A stretch of DNA of 31,027 nt from Ophiothrix spiculata (lineage: Eukaryota > Echinodermata > Ophiuroidea > Amphilepidida > Ophiotrichidae), in the NCBI GenBank assembly GCA_000969725.1, contig JXSR01S064602.1. One strand, given 5' to 3'. The translations under genes and the position numbers were made by a program. This document shows positions 20,500 through 29,394 of the stretch, piece by piece (the stretch's first letter is position 1; every line of letters begins with the position of its first letter). The notes beneath the pieces are model-generated. The model was not told where the DNA came from and did not search any database. It was given only the letters and a program-made list of their open reading frames with translations.

Positions 20500-20957
20500 C
20501 AGGGATGCAAGTCCCTGAAGTCAAAATTTCCTGAAATGTCTAAAAATTTCCTGGAAAAGAGCACTTTTTCCAGTGGCGTTGCCAGGCCTTTCTCCAAGGG
20601 TGGGCAAACCACCCAAGATTTCTCCAATGGATTTTATCAAGCGACTTTACATGGGCCGACTCGGGCCAGGTTTTTCAAGAAAAACCGCCAAATATCGTGC
20701 TTTATGAAGTCTTCAACCTAATTTTTAGCGATTTTCAGCTCTAATTGTCGTAATTTTATGGGGAAAAGGCAATTTCCTGCCCCCTTTATTTTTCTCCCAG
20801 GTCTTCAAAATTTCTCCAAAAAAATTCCGAGGTGGGCAAATCGCCCACCTTGCCCACCCCTGGCTACGCCACTGACTTTTTCTAATCTTTTATACAGGAT
20901 AAAATTTCCTGAAAACAAAACAATTTCCACAAAATTTCCTGAAAATGTGCATCCCTG
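20500..20957. mobile_element. Outer hAT-like MITE inserted in a duplicated finger exon
   Basis: The left end CAGGGATGCAAG (from 20500) and right end GTGCATCCCTG (to 20957) are inverted repeats, flanked by CGTATG at 20494-20499 and 20958-20963. TTTCCTGAAA motifs occur in both halves. hAT elements usually make 8-bp duplications; only 6 match here, so the other two may have diverged. It contains a second element (20571-20874). Excision restores a continuous finger-like sequence. Confidence 0.75.
20571..20874. mobile_element. Inner hAT-like MITE (CAGTGGCGTAGCCAGG type)
   Basis: The ends CAGTGGCGTTGCCAGG and, in reverse complement, CAGTGGCGTAGCCAGG are flanked by the perfect 8-bp direct repeat ACTTTTTC (20563-20570 and 20875-20882), as expected for hAT. 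GTGGGCAAA occurs near both ends. The 304-bp element lies wholly inside the outer element, so it inserted later. Its interior (GATTTTCAGCTCTAATTG, TTTTATGGGGAAAA) is related to 2005-2145. Confidence 0.9.
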
Positions 20958-21012
20958 CGTATGGCATTTCAGATTATACTTCTTGATGAAGGTCCTGTTG
21001 CAAATATCACAC
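20958..21012 (-). pseudogene. Decayed duplicate of the finger-17 exon
   Basis: After an intact acceptor (TTATTTTTCAG, ends 21013) the sequence reads G-TGT-GAT-ATT-TGC, i.e. CDICNRTFIKKYNLKCHT, clearly paralogous to CDVCHKSFIQKYNLTCHM of the functional exon and in the same splice phase (it would complete CA to CAG). It is cut after the first His by the nested elements. Beyond them (20493 downward) the sequence would supply Y-T-H, completing HxxxH, then reads into the intron before the functional exon. A transcript including it would run into transposon sequence and stop near 20805. Confidence 0.8.
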
Positions 21013-21014
21013 CT

Positions 21015-22132
21015 GAAAAATAACAATAGAAAATAAAATACAACCATTTTGAAAATAAATTTACATTGATACCAAAATCATGAAAAACGGCCAAGGCGTT
21101 ACGTAATTATGATGTCATTAAGTACTTAAATGAGCATGGTCCGATTGCTCCAACTTCTTTTTCCAAACTTTGTGAGATTTTGGTAGTAAAATATTGCTCA
21201 TATTTTTCTCACAGGTCTATATATGTGAAATTTCACAGCTGAGTTATGTTCCGTTTTGGTGATATGAAAATGTGTTTAATTATTGTAACCATTTGAAATT
21301 TAGACATCTCGAGTGGTCATCTTTAATTTGATTATGAAAACTTAATTTTAAAAAATTGGACCAAGCTCCTCTCAGTTCTGAAAATTTTCCAAATCTGATT
21401 TTTGACCAATTAAACAAAAATTTAAAATTTTGCTATATTATTTAGAATATTCAATTTTCATTGGATTTTTTGTTAATAAATAAAGGAAATGGTAATTCTA
21501 AGTTTAAGCTTCATAGCATGCAGATATTTTTCAAAATAGCGACTGACTTTGACAGCCTCTAGCTTGTACCCCCACCTAATGGGGTCCCCCAACTTTTTTC
21601 ATCAAAATGACCGCAAAGGATGTAAAACCGGATGTAAACACAAAAACTTAGATGCCCAGGTTCACTTTGGTTTGTGTTTGTAGGGGAATCGGCAACAATC
21701 CATTTCCTGAGGGGAAAAAAGCTGGAGTGTTCTAGAGATAAGTGCACAACACAGTGCATACCATGAAAATCTTCATGTGAATGCAAGAAGCCAAAAGTAC
21801 AATGGCTACCATTTGCAAAGAGATGGAAACATGACTATTTTCAGGTTGTTGTCACAATGTAGAGAATAACAAATGGCAGCCATATGGCAGATACAATTTT
21901 CTTGCATTATCATGATAAAATGTCACCATAAGTACATTTTTTGTTGCCCGTAGCAGAGATGCCACTGATTTCTTTGAAAAAAAACCTGAAAAAGCCATCA
22001 ATTCTTGAAAATACTCCAAAAAGGGCCAAAAATATATGAAAATATGTAAATTAAAGATCATAAAAAAACCTGAAATCATGGTTTGAGCTTCTTAAAAACC
22101 TGATTTCAGATTAAACCTGAAAAGTGACTTAC
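21015..22132 (-). other. Intron of the zinc-finger gene
   Basis: The donor GTAAGT begins at 22132 (minus strand). It is AT-rich. It holds a diverged foldback copy (21773-21918) and repeated AACCTGAAAT/AAAACCTGATTT blocks at 21980-22120. No other coding signal. The true intron probably runs on to 20435 if the duplicate exon is skipped. Confidence 0.7.
21773..21918. mobile_element. Diverged foldback element, relative of 4176-4439
   Basis: CATGTGAATGCAAGAAG at the left and, in reverse complement, CATGATAATGCAAGAAAATT at the right, each followed inward by GTA(TCTGCC)ATGGCT-CCATTT, matching the arm consensus of the PPCS intron 3 copy (CATGTGAGTGCAA, TATCTGCAATGGCTGCC). Confidence 0.55.
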
Positions 22133-24190
22133 TGGTATGGTTTCTCTCCTGTGTGAAGTTTTTCATGGTTTGCCCGTGTCGTTTTCTGCTTAAAAGAACG
22201 ATCACAATGCGAACATTTATACGGCCTCTCCCCGGTGTGTATCCTCATATGCGTTGTCAAAGCCGAATGTTTTCCCGCGACGTAGTTACACACCGAACAC
22301 ATGTACATCTGCGCATTATGCTCAGTCTTCATATGTTTATCCAGATAGAAGCTGTTTTTCATTTTCTTGTTACAATTGCGGCAAAAGACATTTTCTTCCT
22401 CTTCCTCCGGTCTGCAAACGGAATAGATGTGCTTTTTGCACGCGCTCCGAGTTTCAAAAATCATGTTGCAATGGGGACATGTCGGTAGATCTTTTTTGGT
22501 GTGTTTGATTCGCAAATGCGTGTCCCTATAGTAAGAAGTGGTGTACTTTGCGTCGCAAATCGGGCACTCATACATCGGTCGGTCTTCTACGTGAGTCTGT
22601 TCATGGTACTGAAGATGACTTTTCTGCGCAAAGAATCTAGGGCAGGATCTGCACTGGAATTTGACTTGAAGCGTGTGCATCCGCTCGTGCACTTTCAAAT
22701 TCCCCTGCGTCGAAAACATCTTGAAGCATACCTGACACTGCACGGCGTTCTCTTGCGTGTGAGTTTTGACGTGGCGTTGCAGACTCCGGCTATTCTTGTA
22801 CGTCTTTTTGCATATCTCGCACTGAAAGGAAGGTTTCTCCTGATGCATACGCTGATGTTCGTAATACTTGTTTAAATTAAAGAACGAATCTTCGCACTTC
22901 TCGCATTGATACGGTCTCATGCCCTGATGGCGCTTTTCGTGAAAATTCAAATACAGGCGGCTTTTGCAAGGCTTGCCGCAGTACTTACAATTGAACGCCT
23001 TATTTAAATCAATTTCTCCCGTTTGCTGGTGCAATCCTTCATGAAGTAGGAGCGCTTTTCTGGTTCTGAACCCTCTTCCGCAAAAGGAACAAACATGCGG
23101 TGTCACATTAGAATGGACTAAGAAATGCTTCCTCAGGCCTCCTTTTGCTAGCACTTTCCCACAAAATGTACACATCTCCGTCTTTCGTACCCCCGTGTTC
23201 TTCGCGACGAGTGGACATCGACTTCTTTTATGCTTTCTGAGCTTAAACACGCTGGCAAACTCTTTGCCACAATCGCATAGGTGTGGACCCTTGCACACTG
23301 CTTGGTGCTTCTCGAAATAATGCTTGATCTGATAGCTAGTGTTGCAGTTTTTACAAACAAACTGCAATTTATTTTCCCCGCACCTATGTCGCCTCTCATG
23401 CTTCTGCCATCCTTTCATCGACCGAAATTGAATGCCGCAATATTTGCACTTATACTCATTGTGCTTTAACATGTGCATTTTCAGTTTAGTAGCAGTGTCC
23501 ACTTCCAATTCGCAGATGGAGCATTGGAATGCCAATTTGTCTTTCGGATTTTTACGAGTGCTTGACAGGCTTCCACCACCTTCAGAAGTCTTCTTCCGCT
23601 TTTTGGATGGTACAAAATCTGGGTCATTCTCCTCATTGTTTTTAATCTTGCCCGCAGGAGGTCGTTTTTTAGGTACCGGACGTCTTGAAGATGTTTTTGC
23701 ATTTTGTTCATCTGGGCCATTCTCTTCATTGTCTTTAATCTTGTCTGCAGGAGGTCGTTTTTTAGGTAACGGACGTCTTGAAGGTGTTTTTACATTTTGT
23801 ACATCCAAATTGTCACTTTTGAAATAACCTACACCATCTTGAAATTTGCGAGGAATGGTTTGCTTTCGTTTACCTGGCCTTGTTTTATATTCAGAAGGTT
23901 TACGTTTTGCAACTTGTGAATTATTTCCATCAGTAGCAGTTTGTTTTCGTTTTAATCTACTTGAATTTCTAGTTCTTGGAGCACCTTTGTTTTTGACTGT
24001 CTCTTTCGTTGCTTTGCTAGTCTCCTTAGTTGTGATGTTTTCGCTATCAAATGTTTCTTCCGTAGCTTCGTCCTCGGTTTCAGGCTCAGTTTTGATGTTT
24101 GTTTCATTTTGACCAGGCCCAAACTCTGCTAGTGAAATCTCCACAGATTCAGTATCTGTTGTATTTATGGTTTCCATGTTGATCGCAGGT
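22133..24190 (-). CDS. C2H2 zinc-finger protein, main exon: N terminus and fingers 1-16
   Basis: The exon starts after TTTGTATCTTCAG (acceptor ends 24191). ATG is at 24177-24175 in a good context (A at -3, G at +4), and 682 residues follow to the donor CA|GTAAGT. Residues 1-60 are acidic and Thr-rich with IKTE (28-31), a match to the SUMO consensus. Residues 65-200 are basic with several KKR/PKKRPP clusters, likely nuclear localisation, including a 31-residue tandem duplication. Sixteen C2H2 units span 219-675, most CxxC-x12-HxxxH. Fingers 3 (ends HQAVC) and 13 (HIYSVC) end in Cys, and finger 4 has CDC instead of CxxC. TGE(R/K)PY linkers occur only after fingers 15 and 16. Probably a nuclear DNA-binding regulator; orthology not recognised. 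The 5' UTR exon is not identified. Confidence 0.92.
23623..23808 (-). repeat. 93-bp coding tandem duplication in the zinc-finger protein linker
   Basis: Two 31-codon units (offset 93), each encoding (Q)N-(V/A)-KT-(P/S)-SRRP-(L/V)-PKKRPPA-(D/G)-KIK then NEEN-x-PD. They double a basic cluster plus acidic patch, ahead of finger 1. Nucleotide similarity is high, so the duplication is fairly recent. Confidence 0.85.
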
Positions 24191-24194
24191 CTGA

Positions 24195-24600
24195 AGATAC
24201 AAAAAAAAAGAGATGAAATAACATTGTAATTACAAAATGCATTGATTAATGCTACATCATACATATCCGGGAAGGGGGGGGGGGGCAAGGGTGTCGCACC
24301 CCTCCCTAAATTTGACAAATGTAAAAAAAGTCCACACAAATCACCAAAGGTCCACAAAAAGAAACCCAAAGCAATTAAATACCTGTTGAAAGGTTGTTTT
24401 TTTATTCTAATAGATGTTTTATTTTTGTATTTTTTGATGCTTGACACTTTTTGAAAACCAGTGAAATTAGTTTAGGGTCAACAAAACGGAATTTTTTCAG
24501 GACTCCGAAAGGTCCACTTTCTGAAAACCTGCAACCCCCCTTGAAAAAATTCTGGCTACGGCCTGGTAGCTATTTTCTTGCACAAACAGACATAAAAATG
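24195..24600. other. Sequence upstream of the zinc-finger main exon (intron, repeat-derived)
   Basis: Contains a 12-base G run at 24274-24285, repeated AAAGGTCCAC blocks (24346, 24509) and TTCTGGCTACGGCC at 24549-24562, resembling one end of the CAGTGGCGTAGCCAG elements. The zinc-finger frame is open upstream to 24447, but this is treated as intron because a clean acceptor lies at 24191. Confidence 0.5.
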
Positions 24601-25335
24601 AATAAATAAACACTGATCCAGAAGACGTGTTGTGAACAATAATTATCACTTCAAACAGGAATTTATTTTGTGCTTTATGCAGGAAGGATGTCTTCTTTGA
24701 CCTTTGAACTATATAGACCTTTATTGAAGCAATCTATGAAATCGGGCTATGAAATACCAAGCTACACTATGACACACATACATGGAAGTGTATTTATATT
24801 AAGGGTACTAATACCCACATGTCCAAACAGCATTTGTTTGGCATCTTTCCTATTAAGATAAAATCATTAAATGCCACATGAAGTAATTAATAATAACTCT
24901 GTCTTCAAAATAGGCTCCCTGACAATTGTGTTCTGAATTACAATTATAGCTCCATGGTTGCAAACTCTTCCTATTCAATTCAGCAAAGTCAGAAAACAAC
25001 AACTAGAACAAGACACGCTGTGCTCATGCAGGTAGGCCATCAATGTATACAAATACCATATGGAGCAGCGTTGAAATCTTTATTGCTCATTTCAGGATAA
25101 AAGTTTTTTAACGTGGCAGTCTCAAGATCACTGAGGGGAATTCTTTTTTTTTTACTATATTGGCAGAATGAAATCTGCAGTATAATAATCAATAACACCC
25201 TTTCCCCAACTATTCACATACAAGATATTACTAAAAAAAGCTTGCTGTAAGATCTCTGTTTCGTTGCTGCTTCACAGGACTGAATGAGGCCAAAGTAACT
25301 GCTTTATCAATCACTTGAGTTATCAAGAATCCTTT
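24600..25335. other. Unassigned stretch upstream of the zinc-finger gene
   Basis: AT-rich, no recognisable coding or RNA feature. The promoter and 5' UTR exon of the zinc-finger gene may be here or further right, but nothing in the sequence pins them. Confidence 0.4.
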
Positions 25336-25568
25336 GAATATGCTACAGTTTGGACCCCCGGAACAAAAAAGACATTGAGTCTTTAAGGAAAAGTGTAGAG
25401 AAACTATCTCGTCTTTTGCAAATCAAACATGGAATCTTTGAAGATAAGAGGGAAAGGACTGACGTATTCTTGATTGGACTTTACAAAACTCCCGCAGATC
25501 ACTTACTTCTTCGTCTCCACAAAAAGCTCAAGATGCCATGCCAAGAAACTTTTCCAAAGACGGTTTAG
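25336..25568 (+). pseudogene. LINE reverse transcriptase C-terminal fragment
   Basis: Translation with one frameshift near 25355 gives EYATVW then DPRNKKDIESLRKSVEKLSR and, later, a degraded YEDRxxRxDLxxLxxxRxxADL-like stretch. This is the typical region after the RT catalytic core of non-LTR retrotransposons (LEYxxxVWxP..KKDIxxLExVQRR). Frame breaks show it is dead. The ORF from 25350 is only this relic. Confidence 0.65.
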
Positions 25569-26223
25569 AATACAACTTGGCAAACAATTTTTACTCCAAT
25601 TGTGTAGTAGAAATTGGAATTTAGTTACCAGTATATGCTATCTGAACTTTATACTTTGATCAGCAACACTAAATAGGTCGGAATTATGAGGATTATCTTC
25701 ATCCGCAAGTATTAACATAATGCCACTTACACACAAGCCGTAGATACCAATGCGTGAGTCACACGTACAAATAGCGTTGCGTTTCCTGCAATCGTGCTGT
25801 GTTCAGCTACACACACGCTAAGTCTAAATCAATTCACAATGTGAAGACCCCGCCTATTTGGTGTTGATCAAAGTATAGATGTGGCTACTTTTAAAAAGAA
25901 ATGACAGACCTGCCTAAAGGAGTGTCAAGTATCAGTATCAAGTAAACCGGCTCAACTCAAGCCAATCAGTACATGCCCATAATATTGCAAACTTTCCAAT
26001 GAAACAGCCAAAAAAAAGACATTATGGATCACAAGTAAAGCACAGAGATGAGCACTGAAGGAAACAAAGAGCCTGGTAAAAAATACCAGAAGTACAAAAC
26101 TAATTAAAATTAAGAACTCGTACTACATGTAGGCCTGGGACTTTACGCGTAATTTGATACCCCGGTACCCACTTTATTTTCCGGTCAGGTACCCGGGTAA
26201 TATTAACAATGTCAGAAATATGT

Positions 26224-26565
26224 AAAGCAGGAAGTGAGACAGACAAAAGAGGACTGGCTCAGAGTATCAAAGAAGATTCAAAGTGTTTTTATGCCTATGT
26301 TAGAATGAAATACTGAATCAAGGATGGTGAGAATATTCCGCTAGGCCAGAGCACTGCTGATGCGCTCAATTAATTCTTCGCATCAGTCTTCTGCTTCACA
26401 GAGGAGAACGACGACAACAACTTACTACACCAGCGCAAGCACTCACAAGATCAGAACACGGCAAACTTTTGATTGAAATCAATGAAAACTGTATGAGTGC
26501 ATGAAAGATTGAGCTTTGATCCTCCAAAGCTGTGGACCCTGATGTCAATGTTGAAAGTCCTTGTA
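26224..26565 (+). pseudogene. LINE ORF2 fragment (endonuclease-RT linker region)
   Basis: Reading on the + strand: LAQSIKEDSKCFYAYVRMK, then ADALN-stop-FFASVF and FTEEN, with two in-frame stops. It matches the conserved stretch between endonuclease and RT of non-LTR retrotransposons (xxIKxDxKxFYxYVRxK ... LNxFFxSVFTxE). A degraded SSKAVDPDVN-like piece near 26522-26550 would be the following K-GPDG motif. It lies downstream of the more C-terminal fragment at 25336, so the two are separate insertions or rearranged. Confidence 0.65.
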
Positions 26566-26566
26566 A

Positions 26567-27089
26567 ACCCAGGCCAGAGGTAACTGGGTATTCTGACAGG
26601 GTAACCACTTGTGTTATCAAAATGGTGAGACCTTGACAGGTCTCAAGACTTGCAATATATATAGGGTATCAAATTTGACCTGGTACTCTGCAAGTCTCAC
26701 ATAGGGCTATCAAATTTGGCTTTTAAGTCTCTGATAGGGTACATCAAACTATGTAAGTATGGTTGAATTAATGACAATGGTGCCTTAAATTGCTTAAAAT
26801 ACCTGGAAACACTTCTTAAGAGTCTTCAAGTGGTGTTCAGATACATTTTTATCATTTCTTATAAAAATTATTTTGTCACATTTGCGTACGGTCTCAGATA
26901 GGGTATTCATTTGAACAGATATGGTCCCGGATAGGGTATCCATTCGAACAGATATGGTAGATTTATGGTCTCAGATAGGGTATAATTTCATCAATTTTTG
27001 CCAATTTTTGGTCTCACATAGGGTCACCTTCAGAACCTGCGGAACTCGGGTGGTTACCTGGAAACCAACATCAGTTACCCCCCTGGGCT
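26567..27089. mobile_element. Element with inverted ends and repeated GGTCTCA-TAGGGT motifs
   Basis: Left CCCAGGCCAGAGGTAACTGG and right (reverse complement) AGCCCAGGGGGGTAACTGAT, followed inward by AGGTAACCAC in both, form an imperfect TIR. Inside, direct units GGTCTCAGATAGGGTAT and variants occur near 26640, 26693, 26727, 26891, 26923, 26967 and 27010, some followed by CATTTGAACAGATAT. Non-coding. Confidence 0.6.
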
Positions 27090-28314
27090 TGCAAAGTTCT
27101 ATGAACTATGCCTACATGTACCACTAGCAATAATCGTTGCAAAATCAATGACCAATGAAAGTACTCTCCCACAAGACACGCAAAATGCTATATAACTCAT
27201 TTGTAGTAAAGGCAATTTCAACCAAACTTTTTAAGAATGTTTGTACATGAATGGCTATCCGTTACTTTTTGATTGGTTCACTGTTTCTCAGGCGGTGGCG
27301 GACACGATAAATAGCATCCACTAGATTTAGGGACGAGGGATTTCTAAAACGCAAATTTAGGGTAAGATTTACGTGTATTTCTATTGGGTCACGTGACTCA
27401 CGTACTGAAGAAAAAAATTACAAAGATCATATTTTTCCTTTCCTCAAAAAATTACAAAAGTGTTCTTATAGAAATCAATATAATTATGTCATTCTAAATC
27501 CGCTGGGGTTCACGCGTGAACCCCACTTTTTATACATGTTATCAAATTTTTTTACCGATTACGAAAATAATTTTAGTGATCATCCCGGAAGTTGATTTTT
27601 CCACGAATCCCAACGGCTTCACGCCATAGGCGGTATAGAACATGACGTCACCGGGGGATCGACTACGATACCGTGTATATCGTCCGGCAACCAGTAACAG
27701 TTGCCACGACCACCCTCCTCTGCTGTTTCTATAGTTTTGGTTCCCAGCATAATTTTGACTCCACACAAGAAAGGTCATATAAACTTGACTACAATACAAG
27801 CAATTCCAACCAAACTTAAATGTTTGTCTCACCAACGGCTATTTATCTGTCATTTTTTGGCTTGTTTCCTGCTGCCAATTCCATATTTGATTCTTGGCTT
27901 TTTCGTCAGATTTATATTAGGCCTATTGTTCATATGGAGGCATACATTGTAAAACAACTGAGAACCCAAGACATGAGCAGGGAACCAGCTACATAGTGCT
28001 TTGCTCGAATGATAAAGTTTTTATGGATAGCCCAAGAGACACCAGGATTCAGGAACAAAAACTAAACACTGCAAACGAGCCAAAAAGGGAAAGTTGGATT
28101 TCTAGTCATATTGGTCATGTGATGGTAGTATATTGCACTGCAGTCGACAGTCGTGACGAACGTAAACAAATCAAACTTTCCCCTTTCCATGTGTTGCATT
28201 CGATCAGATAAATTGTGATTAGAGTGAATACTTGTCGTATTTAGAAACCAGTACATGTTATCAGAAAGGTAATAGAATAAACATTGTTTTACAGGTAAGT
28301 CTCAAATGATGTGC
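27090..28314. other. Intergenic stretch with a 22-bp palindrome
   Basis: No gene recognised. 27504-27525 is a perfect 22-bp palindrome (TGGGGTTCACG and its complement) followed by a T run. Two diverged direct copies of GCAATT-CAACCAAACTT...ATGTTTGT lie at about 27210-27245 and 27798-27825, each preceded by a TATA-like ATATAA. Small ORFs here have no recognisable domains. Confidence 0.5.
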
Positions 28315-28318
28315 TAAG

Positions 28319-29255
28319 AGGGGGCTAGCATTTTCTTCGGAAGGGGGTGGGTCCCAAAAAAGCGGAGAGGCTCTGCAATTTTTTTCATGACCCCCCCCCC
28401 TCCCTATCCGAGAGCTGAAAATTTTATGACCCCCCCCTACCAACACTTTAACCCCCCCCCCCCCGCAACATGTTGAAGGGATGAGAATCAACTGAATGAA
28501 ATTTGACGTTGAATATCGCAGGGGCGGTGACTTAATGTTTTCAGTCTGTTCTGATAATTCTTGCAGGGGAGTCTGAGGGGGATGTGCCCCCTCAGCTTCG
28601 GAAATTTTTTTGAAATAGGACACAACATGGTGCGATTTTGTGCATACTTAACCTTACCCGAAATATCTGGCTGTGCTGTGGCACAGCCAGAAGCAAGCTC
28701 TGCAATAAAACCTGCGCATAAGTGCACATACCCAATATCCCCAAAAATGATCATAGCTATCAAATACGAACTGCAACCCTCCATAAACATGACAAAGGAT
28801 ATTTATAATAAATTTACTTATAAATACTTCCCGAAGTTGTTAGTCACACAAAAATGATGTTTGAAGATATGTTTACAAACGGTTGCTATGTAAACAAACG
28901 AAACATTCCGATTGATTTCTCTGATCAGAACAGTGCAATTTTCATGAATTTAATTCAAAAAGGTTCCTTTCATTAATATGTAATAAAACATTTCTGTTTG
29001 TTCAAGTACCGTTTGTATTTTTAAATTTATGGACAAATGGCCTTTATGTGATAGGCTGTACTACACAGTTTGCCTCAAGCCAAAAATGAAGTTTTTTGGC
29101 TTGTGTTTCTCGAGCAAACTTAACCATGAAATATTTTGTGACCCCCCTACTTTTGATGAAATATTTTTGTGACCCCCCCTATTTTCTTGTCAAAAAATCT
29201 ATGACCCCCCAGTATATTTGGGACCCACCCCCTTCGAAGAAAATGCCAGCCCCCT
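28319..29255. mobile_element. 0.94-kb TIR element with long C-tracts
   Basis: Left AGGGGGCTAGCATTTTCTTC and right (reverse complement) AGGGGGCTGGCATTTTCTTC continue to GGGGGTGGGTCCC, a TIR of about 38 bp, flanked by TAAG (28315-28318 and 29255-29258). Near each end are C runs of 6-13 bases preceded by TGA, e.g. ATGACCCCCC, at least six in all. Internal hairpins: CTGAGGGGG-ATGTG-CCCCCTCAG (28573-28595) and CTGGCTGTGC-TGTG-GCACAGCCAG (28667-28690). ORFs over it are compositional artefacts. Confidence 0.75.
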
Positions 29256-29394
29256 AAGATCTCAATGATCAATTTTTTGCATTTTTTTTACTGAAAACTT
29301 TTGGAAGATGAAGTCTGCCATTTTGTGATTATTATAGTGACGTCAGCGTAGGTCGGTCTATGACTGTTTGTCGCTGCATGATGTATATTTTAAA

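Noticed and set aside
20805..21047. 80-residue ORF as an independent gene
   Set aside because: It is intron sequence, the decayed finger exon and transposon DNA read in one frame; at most an alternative exon.
24178..24447. In-frame upstream extension of the zinc-finger ORF (90 residues)
   Set aside because: It crosses a polypyrimidine tract and AG acceptor at 24191 and a G-run repeat; the ATG at 24177 has a good start context.
26880..27025. CRISPR-like array
   Set aside because: Repeats are degenerate, short and irregularly spaced, inside a TIR element in animal DNA.
27504..27540. Intrinsic transcription terminator (hairpin plus T run)
   Set aside because: The genome is eukaryotic (spliced genes), so a bacterial-type terminator is not meaningful here.
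28261..28790. ORFs of 100-120 residues on the minus strand
   Set aside because: They come from poly-G/poly-C tracts in the TIR element and have no domain.
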